A DNA stretch of 64,000 bases from positions 4,960,001 through 5,024,000 of the forward strand of contig NZ_CP065997.1 of the NCBI RefSeq assembly GCF_016127315.1, in the 5' to 3' direction. The position numbers were made by a program, and so were the translations under genes. Numbering within the stretch: position 1 is the stretch's first letter; every line of letters starts with the position of its first letter. The notes below the pieces were generated by a model. That model was not told the DNA's origin. It was given only the letters and a program-made list of their open reading frames with translations, and did no database searches. This document shows, piece after piece, positions 8,848-16,584 of the stretch. The DNA comes from Achromobacter deleyi (GTDB lineage: Bacteria; Pseudomonadota; Gammaproteobacteria; Burkholderiales; Burkholderiaceae_B).

Positions 8848-10278
8848 GTGGACGCCGACAACTCCCTGGGCCGCGCCCCGCGCGCCGCGCCCATTGCCGA
8901 AAGCCTGGCGCGCCTGATCGGCCGCCAGATCGCCGAGGGCGTCTACCGCCCGGGCGACAAATTGCCGTCGCTGCGCGAACTGGCGCAATTGCACCGCTAT
9001 GCCAAGAACACCGTGGTGGTGGCGTTTGAGATGCTGGTGGCGCGCGGCCTGGTGGAACCGCGCCGCGGCTCGGGCTTCTACGTGCTCGATACCGGTCCGG
9101 CGCAGCGCGCCGCCGACGAGGAACCGGGCCAGTTGAGCCGCGCCATGGACATCGTCTGGCTGATGCGCGAGCAGCTCAAGACCCAGCCCGACGCCATCGC
9201 CGCCGGCGACGGTTTCCCGCCGGTGGAGTGGCTGGCCGACATGCGCATGGACCGCTATCACCAGAAGGTGGTGCGCACCGGGCTGGGCACGCTGTTCCGC
9301 TATGGCAGCCGCTTCGGCTACGCGCCGCTGCGCGAAAGCCTGGTGCGCAAGCTGGGCGACGTCGGCATCAGCGCGGCGCCGTCGCAATTGGTGCTGACGC
9401 ATGGCGCCAACGAGGCCATGGACCTGGTGATCCGCTACTTCCTGCCGCCGGGCGCGGCGGCGCTGGTGGACGATCCGGGCTATTACCCGCTGTTCGGCAA
9501 GCTCAAGCTGGCCGGCGTGCGCATGCTGGGCGTGCCGCGCCTGTCGGACGGCCCGGACCTGGCGGCGCTGGAGGCGTTGTTGCAGCGCGAGAAACCGCGC
9601 CTCTTTTTCACCCAGTCGCTGGCGCACAATCCCACCGGTTCGGACATTTCGCCGGCCAAGGCCTACAAGCTGCTGCAGTTGTCCGAGCGCTACAACCTGA
9701 TCGTGGTGGAGAACGACCCGCTGGCCGACTTCAAACCGACCTCGGCGGTGCGGCTGTCGGCGCTGGACCAGCTGGAACGCACGGTCTACATCGGCAGTTT
9801 CTCGAAATCGTTCTCGGCGGCGCTGCGGGTCGGCTTCATCGCCTGCGGCGCGGGGCTGGCCAGCGACCTGGCGGACCTGAAGGCGCTGGTGCACGTCAGC
9901 AGTTCGGAATACTGCGAACGCATGGTCGACGTGATGCTGCGTGACGGCCACTATGAGCGCCACCTGGTGCGCTTGCGCCAACGGCTGGAGGCGGCCACCG
10001 GCGACGCGCTGCGGGCGCTGGATTCGCTGGGCGCCGCGGTCTACACGCGGCCCACCAGTTCGCTCTATCTGTGGGCGGCGTTTCCCGGCATCGACAATTC
10101 GCTGGCGCTGGCCGAGGACCTGATGCCGGAGAAGGTCATCATGGCGCCGGGCCGCGTGTTCAGCGTCGACCCGACGGCGGCCTCGCCCTGGTCGCGCTGC
10201 AATGTGGGCGCGGTGGCCTCGCCGCGCTTTCATGCCGCGCTGGCGGCGCGCCTGGGCCGCGCTGGCGCTCAGCGGTAG
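8848..10278 (+). CDS. MocR-family (GntR wHTH-aminotransferase fusion) transcriptional regulator
   Basis: 476 aa. The N-terminal GntR winged helix (about 18-90, GVYRPGDKLPSLRELAQLHRYAKNTV) is joined by a linker to a fold-type I aminotransferase domain with the PLP-lysine motif YIGSFSKSFSAALRVGF near residue 320. I chose GTG 8848 (GGAAA seven bases upstream); the in-frame TTG at 8785 would place the start inside the operator. It is divergent from mvaA, so it probably senses a PLP-linked or amino-containing signal and controls mevalonate use, though MocR proteins in mevalonate loci are not something I can cite. Its 3' end overlaps the convergent nrdG by 10 bp. Confidence 0.88.
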   Translation: MDADNSLGRAPRAAPIAESLARLIGRQIAEGVYRPGDKLPSLRELAQLHRYAKNTVVVAFEMLVARGLVEPRRGSGFYVLDTGPAQRAADEEPGQLSRAMDIVWLMREQLKTQPDAIAAGDGFPPVEWLADMRMDRYHQKVVRTGLGTLFRYGSRFGYAPLRESLVRKLGDVGISAAPSQLVLTHGANEAMDLVIRYFLPPGAAALVDDPGYYPLFGKLKLAGVRMLGVPRLSDGPDLAALEALLQREKPRLFFTQSLAHNPTGSDISPAKAYKLLQLSERYNLIVVENDPLADFKPTSAVRLSALDQLERTVYIGSFSKSFSAALRVGFIACGAGLASDLADLKALVHVSSSEYCERMVDVMLRDGHYERHLVRLRQRLEAATGDALRALDSLGAAVYTRPTSSLYLWAAFPGIDNSLALAEDLMPEKVIMAPGRVFSVDPTAASPWSRCNVGAVASPRFHAALAARLGRAGAQR

Positions 10279-11060
10279 GCGAACTCCTCGAACCAGCCGC
10301 GCAGCATGGCCTGCGCCTGCGGGCCCAGCAGCCGCGCGGGCGGGGTGCTGGGGCAGCTGCGCGCGCCTTGCACCGCGAAGCGCTTGACGCCGCGCCGCGC
10401 CAGTTCGCGCGCCAGGCCCAGCAGCCGGGTCTCGTCGAGCCAGTCGGGGTGCCAGGTGATGCGGCATTCGAAGTCCACGCCCGCCGTCAGCAACTGCGTC
10501 AGGCAGGCCTGCGCCGGGCGGTGCGAATCGCGGCGGCCAGTGATGTCGTCATAGCCTTGCGCGTCGGCCTTGATGTCCAGGCCGACCCAGTCCAGGTAGC
10601 GCAGCACGTCGGCCAGGCGCAGCGGATAGATGCCGGCCGTGTGCAGGCCGATGCGGTATCCCATGCGCCGCGCCTCGCGGATCATCGACGGCAGGCGCGG
10701 TTCGCTCAGCGGCTCGCCGCCCGAGAACACCACCCCGTCCAGCAGGCCCTGGCGGTTTTCCAGGAAGGCGCGCACGTCGCGCCAGTCGTAGCGCGCGTTG
10801 CGCGTCTGCAATTCGGGGTTGTGGCAGTAGTGGCAACGCCACGGGCAGCCGGCAATGAAGATGACGGCGGCCAGCGTGCCGGGCCAGTCCACGGTGGAGA
10901 AGGGCGTCAGCCCCCCCACCGCCGGGGAATGGCGCGGCAGCGGCTGGGCCGCCGGCCGCGGCGGCGCGGCATGGACCATGCGTGGCGGCTGGCGGGCGGG
11001 AGCGGCCTTGCGGCCGCCCGCCGCTTCAGGCACGTTGTTCGACGAAGAAGCGGCGTTCAT
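10269..11060 (-). CDS. nrdG: Anaerobic ribonucleotide reductase activating enzyme (radical SAM)
   Basis: 263 aa. Cys72, Cys76 and Cys79 in GCPWRCHYCHNPE are the CxxxCxxC ligands of the [4Fe-4S]/SAM cluster; FSGGEPLSEP follows as the SAM-binding GGE motif. An N-terminal proline/alanine-rich stretch of about 45 residues precedes the domain. It generates the glycyl radical on class III reductase under anaerobiosis. Its ATG (AAGGCG upstream) lies inside the 3' end of the small glycyl-radical gene (35-bp overlap), so the two are translationally linked. Confidence 0.93.
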   Translation of the reverse strand: MNAASSSNNVPEAAGGRKAAPARQPPRMVHAAPPRPAAQPLPRHSPAVGGLTPFSTVDWPGTLAAVIFIAGCPWRCHYCHNPELQTRNARYDWRDVRAFLENRQGLLDGVVFSGGEPLSEPRLPSMIREARRMGYRIGLHTAGIYPLRLADVLRYLDWVGLDIKADAQGYDDITGRRDSHRPAQACLTQLLTAGVDFECRITWHPDWLDETRLLGLARELARRGVKRFAVQGARSCPSTPPARLLGPQAQAMLRGWFEEFAYR

Positions 11061-11208
11061 TGAATTCGCCTTGTTTGCCGGTATTGAAGGAAGACACGGG
11101 GCGGTGGTAGCCCATGACGCGGGTCCAGACTTCGCAGCGCACGCGCTGGCTGTCGTCCAGGCGCAGCGCCTGCGGGGCGGCGGCTTCGGGGGAGATCACG
11201 GTTTGCAT
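11026..11208 (-). CDS. Stand-alone glycyl-radical domain of anaerobic ribonucleotide reductase (split NrdD C-terminus)
   Basis: 60 aa. Residues 24-55 read RCEVWTRVMGYHRPVSSFN then TGKQGEFNERRFF. In single-chain class III reductases the end of NrdD carries this very segment (R-x-x-G-Y-x-R-P-V...GK..E...R), whose glycine holds the radical; here that would be Gly33. The full-length NrdD upstream stops before this motif, after its zinc site. The small gene has its own strong ribosome binding site (CAGGAG, five bases before ATG) and is separated from the nrdD stop by 64 bp, so this is a real second gene rather than a frameshift. It resembles, in logic, the separable glycyl-radical protein GrcA of pyruvate formate-lyase. 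Confidence 0.85.
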   Translation of the reverse strand: MQTVISPEAAAPQALRLDDSQRVRCEVWTRVMGYHRPVSSFNTGKQGEFNERRFFVEQRA

Positions 11209-11272
11209 AATGGCTCCTGGGGGAAAGGCCGGGCGGGGATCGCCCGGGAAAAAAAAGCGGTGGGCGGCGATA

Positions 11273-13273
11273 TCAGGCCGGCGCGCAGCAAGACGCCTGT
11301 TTGGCCAGCAATTCGGCGTCGCACTTCGGGCAGAACTCGTGGTGCCCGGCCAGATAGCCGTGGTTCGGGCAGATCGAGAACGTCGGCGTGACGGTGATGT
11401 AAGGCAGCCGGAAATTCGACAGCGCGCGCCGCACCAGCTCTTTGCAGGCGCTGGCCGAGGACACGGCCTCGTTCATGTACAGGTGCAGCACGGTGCCGCC
11501 GGTGTACTTGCCCTGCAGCGCTTCCTGCAGGGCAAGCGCCTCGAACGGATCGTCGGTGTGGCCCACCGGCAGCTGGCTGGAGTTGGTGTAGTAGGGCTGG
11601 GCCTCGGTGCCGGCCTGCAGGATGCCGGGGTAGCGCTTGCGGTCCTCGCGGGCGAAGCGGTAGGTGGTGCCCTCGGCGGGCGTGGCCTCCAGGTTGTACA
11701 GGTGCCCGGTCTCTTCCTGGAACTCGGTCATGCGCGCCCGCACCCGGTCCAGCAGCCGCACCGCCAGCGCGTGGCCGGCCGGCGTGGTGACGTCCTCGGC
11801 GTCGTCGCTGAAGTTGCGGATCATCTCGTTGATGCCGTTCACGCCCAGCGTGCTGAAGTGGTTGCGCAGAGTGCCGAGGTAGCGCCGGGTGTACGGGTAC
11901 AGGCCCTGGTCGATGTAGCGCTGCACCACCTTGCGCTTGGTTTCCAGCACGTCGCGGCCCATGCCCAGCAGCAGGTCCAGGCGCGCCATCAGCGCGGCCT
12001 CGTCGCCGCGGCAGGTGTGGCCCAGCCGCGCGCAGTTGACCGTCACCACGCCCACCGAGCCGGTCTGCTCGGCCGAACCGAACAGGCCGTTGCCGCGCTT
12101 GAGCAGCTCGCGCAGGTCCAGTTGCAGGCGGCAGCACATGGAGCGCACCATGTGCGGCTCCAGGTCGGAATTCAGGAAGTTCTGGAAATACGGCAGGCCG
12201 TAGCGCGCGGTCATTTCGAACAGGCGCTCGGTGTTGGGGTGGTCCCAGTCGAAGTCGGGCGTGATGTTGTAGGTGGGGATCGGGAAGGTGAACACGCGCC
12301 CCTTGGCGTCGCCGGCCATCATCACCTCGATGTAGGCGCGGTTGATCATGTCCATTTCGGTCTGCAGGTCGCCATAGGCGAACGGCATTTCCTCGCCGCC
12401 GACGTAGGGGATCTGCTCCTTCAGGTCGGCCGGGCAGGTCCAGTCGAAGGTCAGGTTGGTGAACGGCGTCTGCGTGCCCCAGCGGCTCGGCACGTTGAGG
12501 TTGTAGATCAGTTCCTGCATGCATTGCTTGACCTCGGTGTAGGTCATCGCGTCGCGGCGGATGAAGGGCGCCATGTAGGTGTCGAACGAACTGAACGCCT
12601 GGGCGCCGGCCCATTCGTTCTGCAGCGTGCCCAGGAAGTTGACGATCTGGCCGATGGCCGCCGACATGTGGCGCGGCGGTGTGGCCTCGATCTTGCCGGG
12701 GATGCCGTTGAAGCCCTCGGTCAGCAGCTGGCGCAGCGACCAGCCGGCGCAATAGCCGCTGAGCATGTCCAGGTCGTGGATGTGGATGTCGCCGTCGCGG
12801 TGGGCCTGGCCGGCCTCGGGCGTGAAGACGTTGGACAGCCAGTAGTTGGCGGTGACCTTGCCGGCCACGTTCAGGATCAGGCCGCCCAGGCTGTAGCCCT
12901 GGTTGGCGTTGGCGTTGACGCGCCAGTCGCGCTGTTCGAGGTATTCCTCCATGGCGCTTTCCACGTCCACCAGGGTGTGGCGCAGCGCGCGCAGGCGGGC
13001 GTGCTGTTCGCGGTAGACGATGTAGGCGCGGGCGGTGCGCCAGTAGCCGGCCTTGACCAGCGTTTCCTCGACCTGGTTCTGGATGGTCTCCACGCCGGGG
13101 CAGACGTTGCCCTCGGCGGCCAGCGCCGCGATCACCGCGCTGGCCAGTCCCTGCGCGACGTCGGCGTCCAGTTCTCTGGTGCTGCGGCCGGCGGCGGCGA
13201 GCGCCGCCGCGATCTTGTCGCGGTCGAATGCGACGACCCGGCCGTCGCGCTTGAGGATGTGTTGGAGTTGCAT
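11273..13273 (-). CDS. nrdD: Anaerobic (class III) ribonucleoside-triphosphate reductase, large part, lacking the glycyl-radical motif
   Basis: 666 aa from ATG 13273 (12 bases further upstream is another ATG). An ATP-cone regulatory domain covers residues 1-90 (KRDGRVVAFDRDKIAAAL). The ten-stranded barrel core follows with the cysteine motifs RSMCCRLQLD and TVNCARLGH. The C-terminus has a zinc-site-like CPNHGYLAGHHEFCPKC, then a short tail ending CCAPA; the R-x-x-G-Y glycyl-radical loop that should come next is missing and is encoded by the following 60-codon gene. It supplies deoxynucleotides for anaerobic growth, fitting the nitrate respiration genes in the window. Regulation by FNR/ANR and NrdR is suggested by upstream boxes. 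Confidence 0.93.
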   Translation of the reverse strand: MQLQHILKRDGRVVAFDRDKIAAALAAAGRSTRELDADVAQGLASAVIAALAAEGNVCPGVETIQNQVEETLVKAGYWRTARAYIVYREQHARLRALRHTLVDVESAMEEYLEQRDWRVNANANQGYSLGGLILNVAGKVTANYWLSNVFTPEAGQAHRDGDIHIHDLDMLSGYCAGWSLRQLLTEGFNGIPGKIEATPPRHMSAAIGQIVNFLGTLQNEWAGAQAFSSFDTYMAPFIRRDAMTYTEVKQCMQELIYNLNVPSRWGTQTPFTNLTFDWTCPADLKEQIPYVGGEEMPFAYGDLQTEMDMINRAYIEVMMAGDAKGRVFTFPIPTYNITPDFDWDHPNTERLFEMTARYGLPYFQNFLNSDLEPHMVRSMCCRLQLDLRELLKRGNGLFGSAEQTGSVGVVTVNCARLGHTCRGDEAALMARLDLLLGMGRDVLETKRKVVQRYIDQGLYPYTRRYLGTLRNHFSTLGVNGINEMIRNFSDDAEDVTTPAGHALAVRLLDRVRARMTEFQEETGHLYNLEATPAEGTTYRFAREDRKRYPGILQAGTEAQPYYTNSSQLPVGHTDDPFEALALQEALQGKYTGGTVLHLYMNEAVSSASACKELVRRALSNFRLPYITVTPTFSICPNHGYLAGHHEFCPKCDAELLAKQASCCAPA

Positions 13274-13278
13274 CGCTG

Positions 13279-13294
13279 ACACCATATGTTGTGG
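13279..13294. promoter_or_regulatory. NrdR-like box next to the nrdD start
   Basis: ACACCATATGTTGTGG fits the NrdR consensus acaCwAtATaTwGtgt at 13 of 16 positions, including the conserved C, A, AT, T and G. A much weaker second copy is centred about 33 bp away at 13312-13327. NrdR sites normally come in pairs about 31 bp apart, so the second match and spacing are imperfect. Confidence 0.4.
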
Positions 13295-13361
13295 GGTAGG
13301 AAAACTCTACCACCACCTATGGTGTTGAAGACCCGGCTGCCGAGGCGTTTGTCAGCCTGGC

Positions 13362-13375
13362 TTGACGCTGGTCAA
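13362..13375. promoter_or_regulatory. FNR/ANR-like box upstream of nrdD
   Basis: TTGACGCTGGTCAA is a perfect TTGAC-N4-GTCAA palindrome, 8 of 10 matches to the FNR/ANR consensus TTGAT-N4-ATCAA, about 90 bp before the nrdD start. It would explain induction of the nrdD operon without oxygen. Confidence 0.6.
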
Positions 13376-13412
13376 ACGGCGCCGGCCGGGCCGGCGCGGG
13401 CGCAATACGGCC

Positions 13413-13763
13413 CTAGAATCCGAAGCCGACCCCGGCGATCGAGATCACCACCGCGAGGGCGGCGGTGCGCATCGCCGGGCGCGGCGACCACGACAGCATG
13501 CCGACCCACAGCAGGGCGCCGGCCGACAGCCAACCCAGCCAGGCCACCACGCCGACGGTGTTGCCCCACAGGCCGACGCAGGGCAGCAGCGCCAGCAGCA
13601 ACAGCAGGATGCCGGCGGCGCGCAGCACGCGGGTATGGCTGGCGGAGGGATCGCGGCCCCACACCTGGTCGTAGTGGCGCGGCATCGCCAGGCTCAGGCA
13701 GGCCATGCCCGAATAGGTCAGCAGCAGCGCCATGGCGATGCCGTATGCGTCGTTCAGATTCAT
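13413..13763 (-). CDS. DUF3325-type small membrane protein of siderophore-reductase operon
   Basis: 116 aa with four hydrophobic helices. The motif-like YSGMACLSLAMPRHYDQV and general layout match DUF3325 proteins that accompany PepSY-type membrane proteins in iron uptake loci. Its ATG overlaps the end of the PepSY gene by 4 bp. Function is unknown; it probably assists the reductase-like partner in the inner membrane. Confidence 0.75.
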   Translation of the reverse strand: MNLNDAYGIAMALLLTYSGMACLSLAMPRHYDQVWGRDPSASHTRVLRAAGILLLLLALLPCVGLWGNTVGVVAWLGWLSAGALLWVGMLSWSPRPAMRTAALAVVISIAGVGFGF

Positions 13764-15394
13764 GCCGTGGCTTCCTGGGGCGGTCGGGCGTTGCGCGGCG
13801 GCGGGGCCGACAGCGGTTTCCGGTGCAATCGTAGCGCAGCCCAGCCGGCCGCCAGGCCGGTGGCCACGGCCGTGAGCTCGACGCCGGCGCTTTCCCAGTC
13901 GCCGCGCGCGATCTGCGCCAGCGGATGGTCGCCCAGCGTCAGCAGCGACAGCAGCGGCAGCAGCAGGCACAACGCCGACAGCAGGCCCAATTGCCAGATC
14001 CACGCGCGCCGCGGCGCGCACAGCCAGGCGTGGGCCAGCGTCAGCGCCCAGACGATGAAGAAGGCGCGCAGTTCCCAGCCGGCGCGCTGCGGCAGCGACA
14101 CCGGCAGCAGGCGGTTGGCCCACAAGTAGGCCACGCAGGCGATCGCCAGGCCGGCCAGCGCGGCCACGTTCAGGCCTTCGATCAGGCGATACACGCGCGC
14201 CGTGGCGGCGCCGAATTCGTGGCCCATCTTGTTGCGGCGCTTGACCATGAACAGCACCGCGCCGGTGCCCATCATGGCGGTGCCCGCCAGGCCGCACAGG
14301 AAATACAGCCATTGCATCGCCAGTCCGCCGAACTTCACCATGTGCAGGTCCGACATCACCTGGCGCGTCAGCGGCGCGGCGCCGCCGTGCACGCCGCCGG
14401 GCATGCGCATGCGCAGCAGCTCGCCGGTGGCGGCCGAGAATTCCGCCATGCCGGTGGTGCTGCTGATGTGGGCGCGCATGTCCGCGTCCTCGTTCCAGCC
14501 ATAGACCGCGATGCGCATGGCGCCGTCTTCGGGGTTGTTGATGACGATGGCGCGGGCGCTCTGGCCGATCATCTGCTCGGCGCGCGCCACGATCGGTTCC
14601 AGCGGCGGCACCGCCAGCGGCGTGCCGGCGCGGGCCGGACGGTCTTCGCCCATCAGTTCCGCCAGGTATTGGCGCGAGGCCTCGGCGCCGGAACCGTAGG
14701 CGGCGGTGACCGGCGCGGGCATCAGCGTCACGCTGGAAATCACGATGCCGGTGTAGGCGATCATGAACTGGAAGGGCAGGGTCAGCACCGCCGTGGCATT
14801 GTGCGCGTCGAGCCACGAACGCTGGCCCTTGCGGGCGCGGAAAGTGAAGAAGTCCTTGAAGATGCGCTTGTGCGTCACCACGCCCGAGACCATCGCCACC
14901 AGCATGGCCATGGCCGCGAAGGCCACGATCCAGACCCCCAGCGGCTGGGCGTGCAGGTTGTAGTGGAAGTCGACGAAGTGGCTGCCGCCAAGCGTGGCGC
15001 GCGCCGCCGCGTGGTCCGTCTCGTGCAGTTCCTGGCCGGTCTCGGGGTCGAGCTCGGCGTCGGCGTATTCGCCGTTCTGGTCGAACCAATAGGCCACCAG
15101 GCCGTTGTCGTGATGGCGGTTGACCGGCCAGATCTCCCACATGCCGGCGCCCGGATGCTGGCGCGTCATGTATTGCACCGCCAGGTCGAGGCGGCGGCCG
15201 CGGTCCACCTGGGCCGGCTCGCGCGCCGCGGCAGCGGCTTCGGCGGCGTGGTGCTCCGGCGTCATCCAATGGGTGATGGCCTCGGAAAACACGGCCAGCG
15301 TGCCGGTCAGGAAGACGGCGAACAGCAGCCAGGAAAACCACAGGCCGACCCACGTGTGGAGCCAGGCCATGGACAAGCGGAAACTGGGTTTCAG
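13760..15394 (-). CDS. PepSY-associated transmembrane protein (ferric-siderophore reductase-like)
   Basis: About 544 aa. An N-terminal amphipathic/TM region (SMAWLHTWVGLWFSWLLFAVFLTGTLAVF) is followed by a large periplasmic part with PepSY-like segments, then several more membrane helices with histidines suited to heme (SDLHMVKFGG, FHYNLHAQPLG). The family is linked to reduction of siderophore-bound iron. Start choice is hard: the family normally begins M-K-x-S-F-R-x-S-M-A-W-L-H, and the matching codon here is CTG at 15394, which has GAGG six bases upstream, whereas TTG 15376 and ATG 15370 have no site. A Fur-like box lies about 55 bp upstream. Confidence 0.82.
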   Translation of the reverse strand: MKPSFRLSMAWLHTWVGLWFSWLLFAVFLTGTLAVFSEAITHWMTPEHHAAEAAAAAREPAQVDRGRRLDLAVQYMTRQHPGAGMWEIWPVNRHHDNGLVAYWFDQNGEYADAELDPETGQELHETDHAAARATLGGSHFVDFHYNLHAQPLGVWIVAFAAMAMLVAMVSGVVTHKRIFKDFFTFRARKGQRSWLDAHNATAVLTLPFQFMIAYTGIVISSVTLMPAPVTAAYGSGAEASRQYLAELMGEDRPARAGTPLAVPPLEPIVARAEQMIGQSARAIVINNPEDGAMRIAVYGWNEDADMRAHISSTTGMAEFSAATGELLRMRMPGGVHGGAAPLTRQVMSDLHMVKFGGLAMQWLYFLCGLAGTAMMGTGAVLFMVKRRNKMGHEFGAATARVYRLIEGLNVAALAGLAIACVAYLWANRLLPVSLPQRAGWELRAFFIVWALTLAHAWLCAPRRAWIWQLGLLSALCLLLPLLSLLTLGDHPLAQIARGDWESAGVELTAVATGLAAGWAALRLHRKPLSAPPPRNARPPQEATA

Positions 15395-15447
15395 AACGAG
15401 CCTCTTTCTTTTTGCGACCTGCCGCGAGCAGGCGTTGGTCTTATATT

Positions 15448-15466
15448 GAGAATGGTTCTGATTCTA
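15448..15466. promoter_or_regulatory. Fur-like box upstream of the PepSY gene
   Basis: GAGAATGGTTCTGATTCTA matches the 19-bp Fur consensus GATAATGATAATCATTATC at 12 positions. It lies 54 bp before the proposed start of the PepSY gene, within the 159-bp gap that separates it from the AraC regulator gene, and would repress the gene when iron is plentiful. Confidence 0.6.
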
Positions 15467-15553
15467 GTCGAAATGGGGCCGGATTGGCGCGTTCACACGC
15501 CGCGGTGGCCGGCCGGCGAAGGGCCGGGCGGGACAGGCCAGGATGTCAGCGGA

Positions 15554-16480
15554 TCATCCGCCGCGCTTGACCTGATTCGGCAACACGTCGTGGACCCGCT
15601 TGAAGGCGCTGGAGAAATGGCTCATGTTGGTATAGCCCAGCCTGAGACCGGCCTGCGACACGCTGAGCCCGCCCGTGGCGATCAGGTCCCAGGCCGCGCG
15701 CATGCGTTCACGCTGGTAAAGCGTGTGCACGGGCAGGCCGAAATATTGCTTGAACGCCTGCTTGAGCTTGAAGGTGTTCATGCCGCATTGGCGCGCCAGG
15801 TCGGCGATGGAAGGCGGTTGCGCCAGATCGGCCAGCAGCAAATCGCGGGCGTGGTTCAGGCGTTCATGGTCGGCGCGGCGCACCACGGCCGGCGGGGCGG
15901 TGGCGCCGTCCGACCGGATGGTCCCGCGCACGCGCAGCACCTGGATCAGGAATTCCAGGCTCTTGGCCTCGCGCAGCAGCGGCGAACTGGCGCCGCCCAT
16001 CAAGGCGCTGTCCAGCTCCTGGGCCGCGTGCAGCAGCCGCGGGTCGCTGGGCGCCAGCCACAGGCCGAGGCCGCGTTCCAGGTCGGCCGCCAGGGCATCG
16101 CCGTCTTCGCCGGCGATCTGGCGCAGCAGGGCGGGGGACACCAGCAGCCCGACGTGCGGCATGTCGCCATTCATCTGCGTATGCCACGGCCCGGCCCCTA
16201 GCGTGCCGCACAGCAGTTGACGGCTCTGCAATTGCCGTTGACGGCCGTCCACCGCGACCTCCATGCCGCCCTTGGGCCAGATCGACAGCAGCAGGCGCCT
16301 GTCGGAATCGCAGATCAGGCAACCGACCGGCTGCTCGTAATGGCTGTGGCTGGCAAAGGCCGTCAGTCCGGTGCCGGTCTGGTGTACCGCGTTGGGCTGG
16401 GGCACGGCGGGCCACAGCTCGGGCGGCGGATTGGGGTCGTCGGGCAGATGCCGGGCAAGGTCGATCAACGGCAGGTCCAT
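15554..16480 (-). CDS. AraC-family regulator of siderophore uptake (PchR/YbtA-like)
   Basis: 308 aa. The C-terminal double helix-turn-helix lies at about 205-305 (SIADLARQCGMNTFKLKQAF and ...GLSVSQAGLRLGYTNMSHFSSAFKRVH). The N-terminal half is a poorly conserved ligand-sensing region, as in PchR and AlcR, which bind the ferric siderophore. GGGAG eight bases before the ATG supports the start. It is divergent from the TonB receptor gene; the short space between them holds two tandem 13-bp repeats and a Fur-like box, the usual arrangement for an activator of a xenosiderophore uptake operon. Confidence 0.9.
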   Translation of the reverse strand: MDLPLIDLARHLPDDPNPPPELWPAVPQPNAVHQTGTGLTAFASHSHYEQPVGCLICDSDRRLLLSIWPKGGMEVAVDGRQRQLQSRQLLCGTLGAGPWHTQMNGDMPHVGLLVSPALLRQIAGEDGDALAADLERGLGLWLAPSDPRLLHAAQELDSALMGGASSPLLREAKSLEFLIQVLRVRGTIRSDGATAPPAVVRRADHERLNHARDLLLADLAQPPSIADLARQCGMNTFKLKQAFKQYFGLPVHTLYQRERMRAAWDLIATGGLSVSQAGLRLGYTNMSHFSSAFKRVHDVLPNQVKRGG

Positions 16481-16491
16481 CGCAAATGCTC

Positions 16492-16525
16492 CCGATCCGG
16501 GCAGGAATACTGCCGATTCGGGCAG
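16492..16525. repeat. Tandem 13-bp direct repeats, likely AraC-regulator binding sites
   Basis: CCGATCCGGGCAG (16492-16504) and CCGATTCGGGCAG (16513-16525) differ at one base and start 21 bp apart, two turns of the helix, as expected for an AraC-type dimer bound to tandem half-sites. They lie between the AraC gene and the TonB receptor gene, just upstream of the Fur-like box. Confidence 0.75.
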
Positions 16526-16530
16526 TAATT

Positions 16531-16549
16531 GTTAATGAGAATCGCTATT
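16531..16549. promoter_or_regulatory. Fur-like box upstream of the TonB receptor
   Basis: GTTAATGAGAATCGCTATT matches the 19-bp Fur consensus at 14 positions. It lies 6 bp after the tandem repeats and 35 bp before the chosen receptor start, a position suited to iron-dependent repression of the receptor operon and perhaps of the divergent regulator. Confidence 0.72.
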
Positions 16550-16584
16550 GTATGGCGGATTCCTTCCCACCCCTGTGCGATTTC

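Noticed and set aside
11208..11273. Frameshift or sequencing error separating nrdD from its C-terminus
   Set aside because: There is a 64-bp gap, a stop after a plausible CCAPA tail, a consensus ribosome site and an ATG for the small gene, so a single-base error cannot join them.
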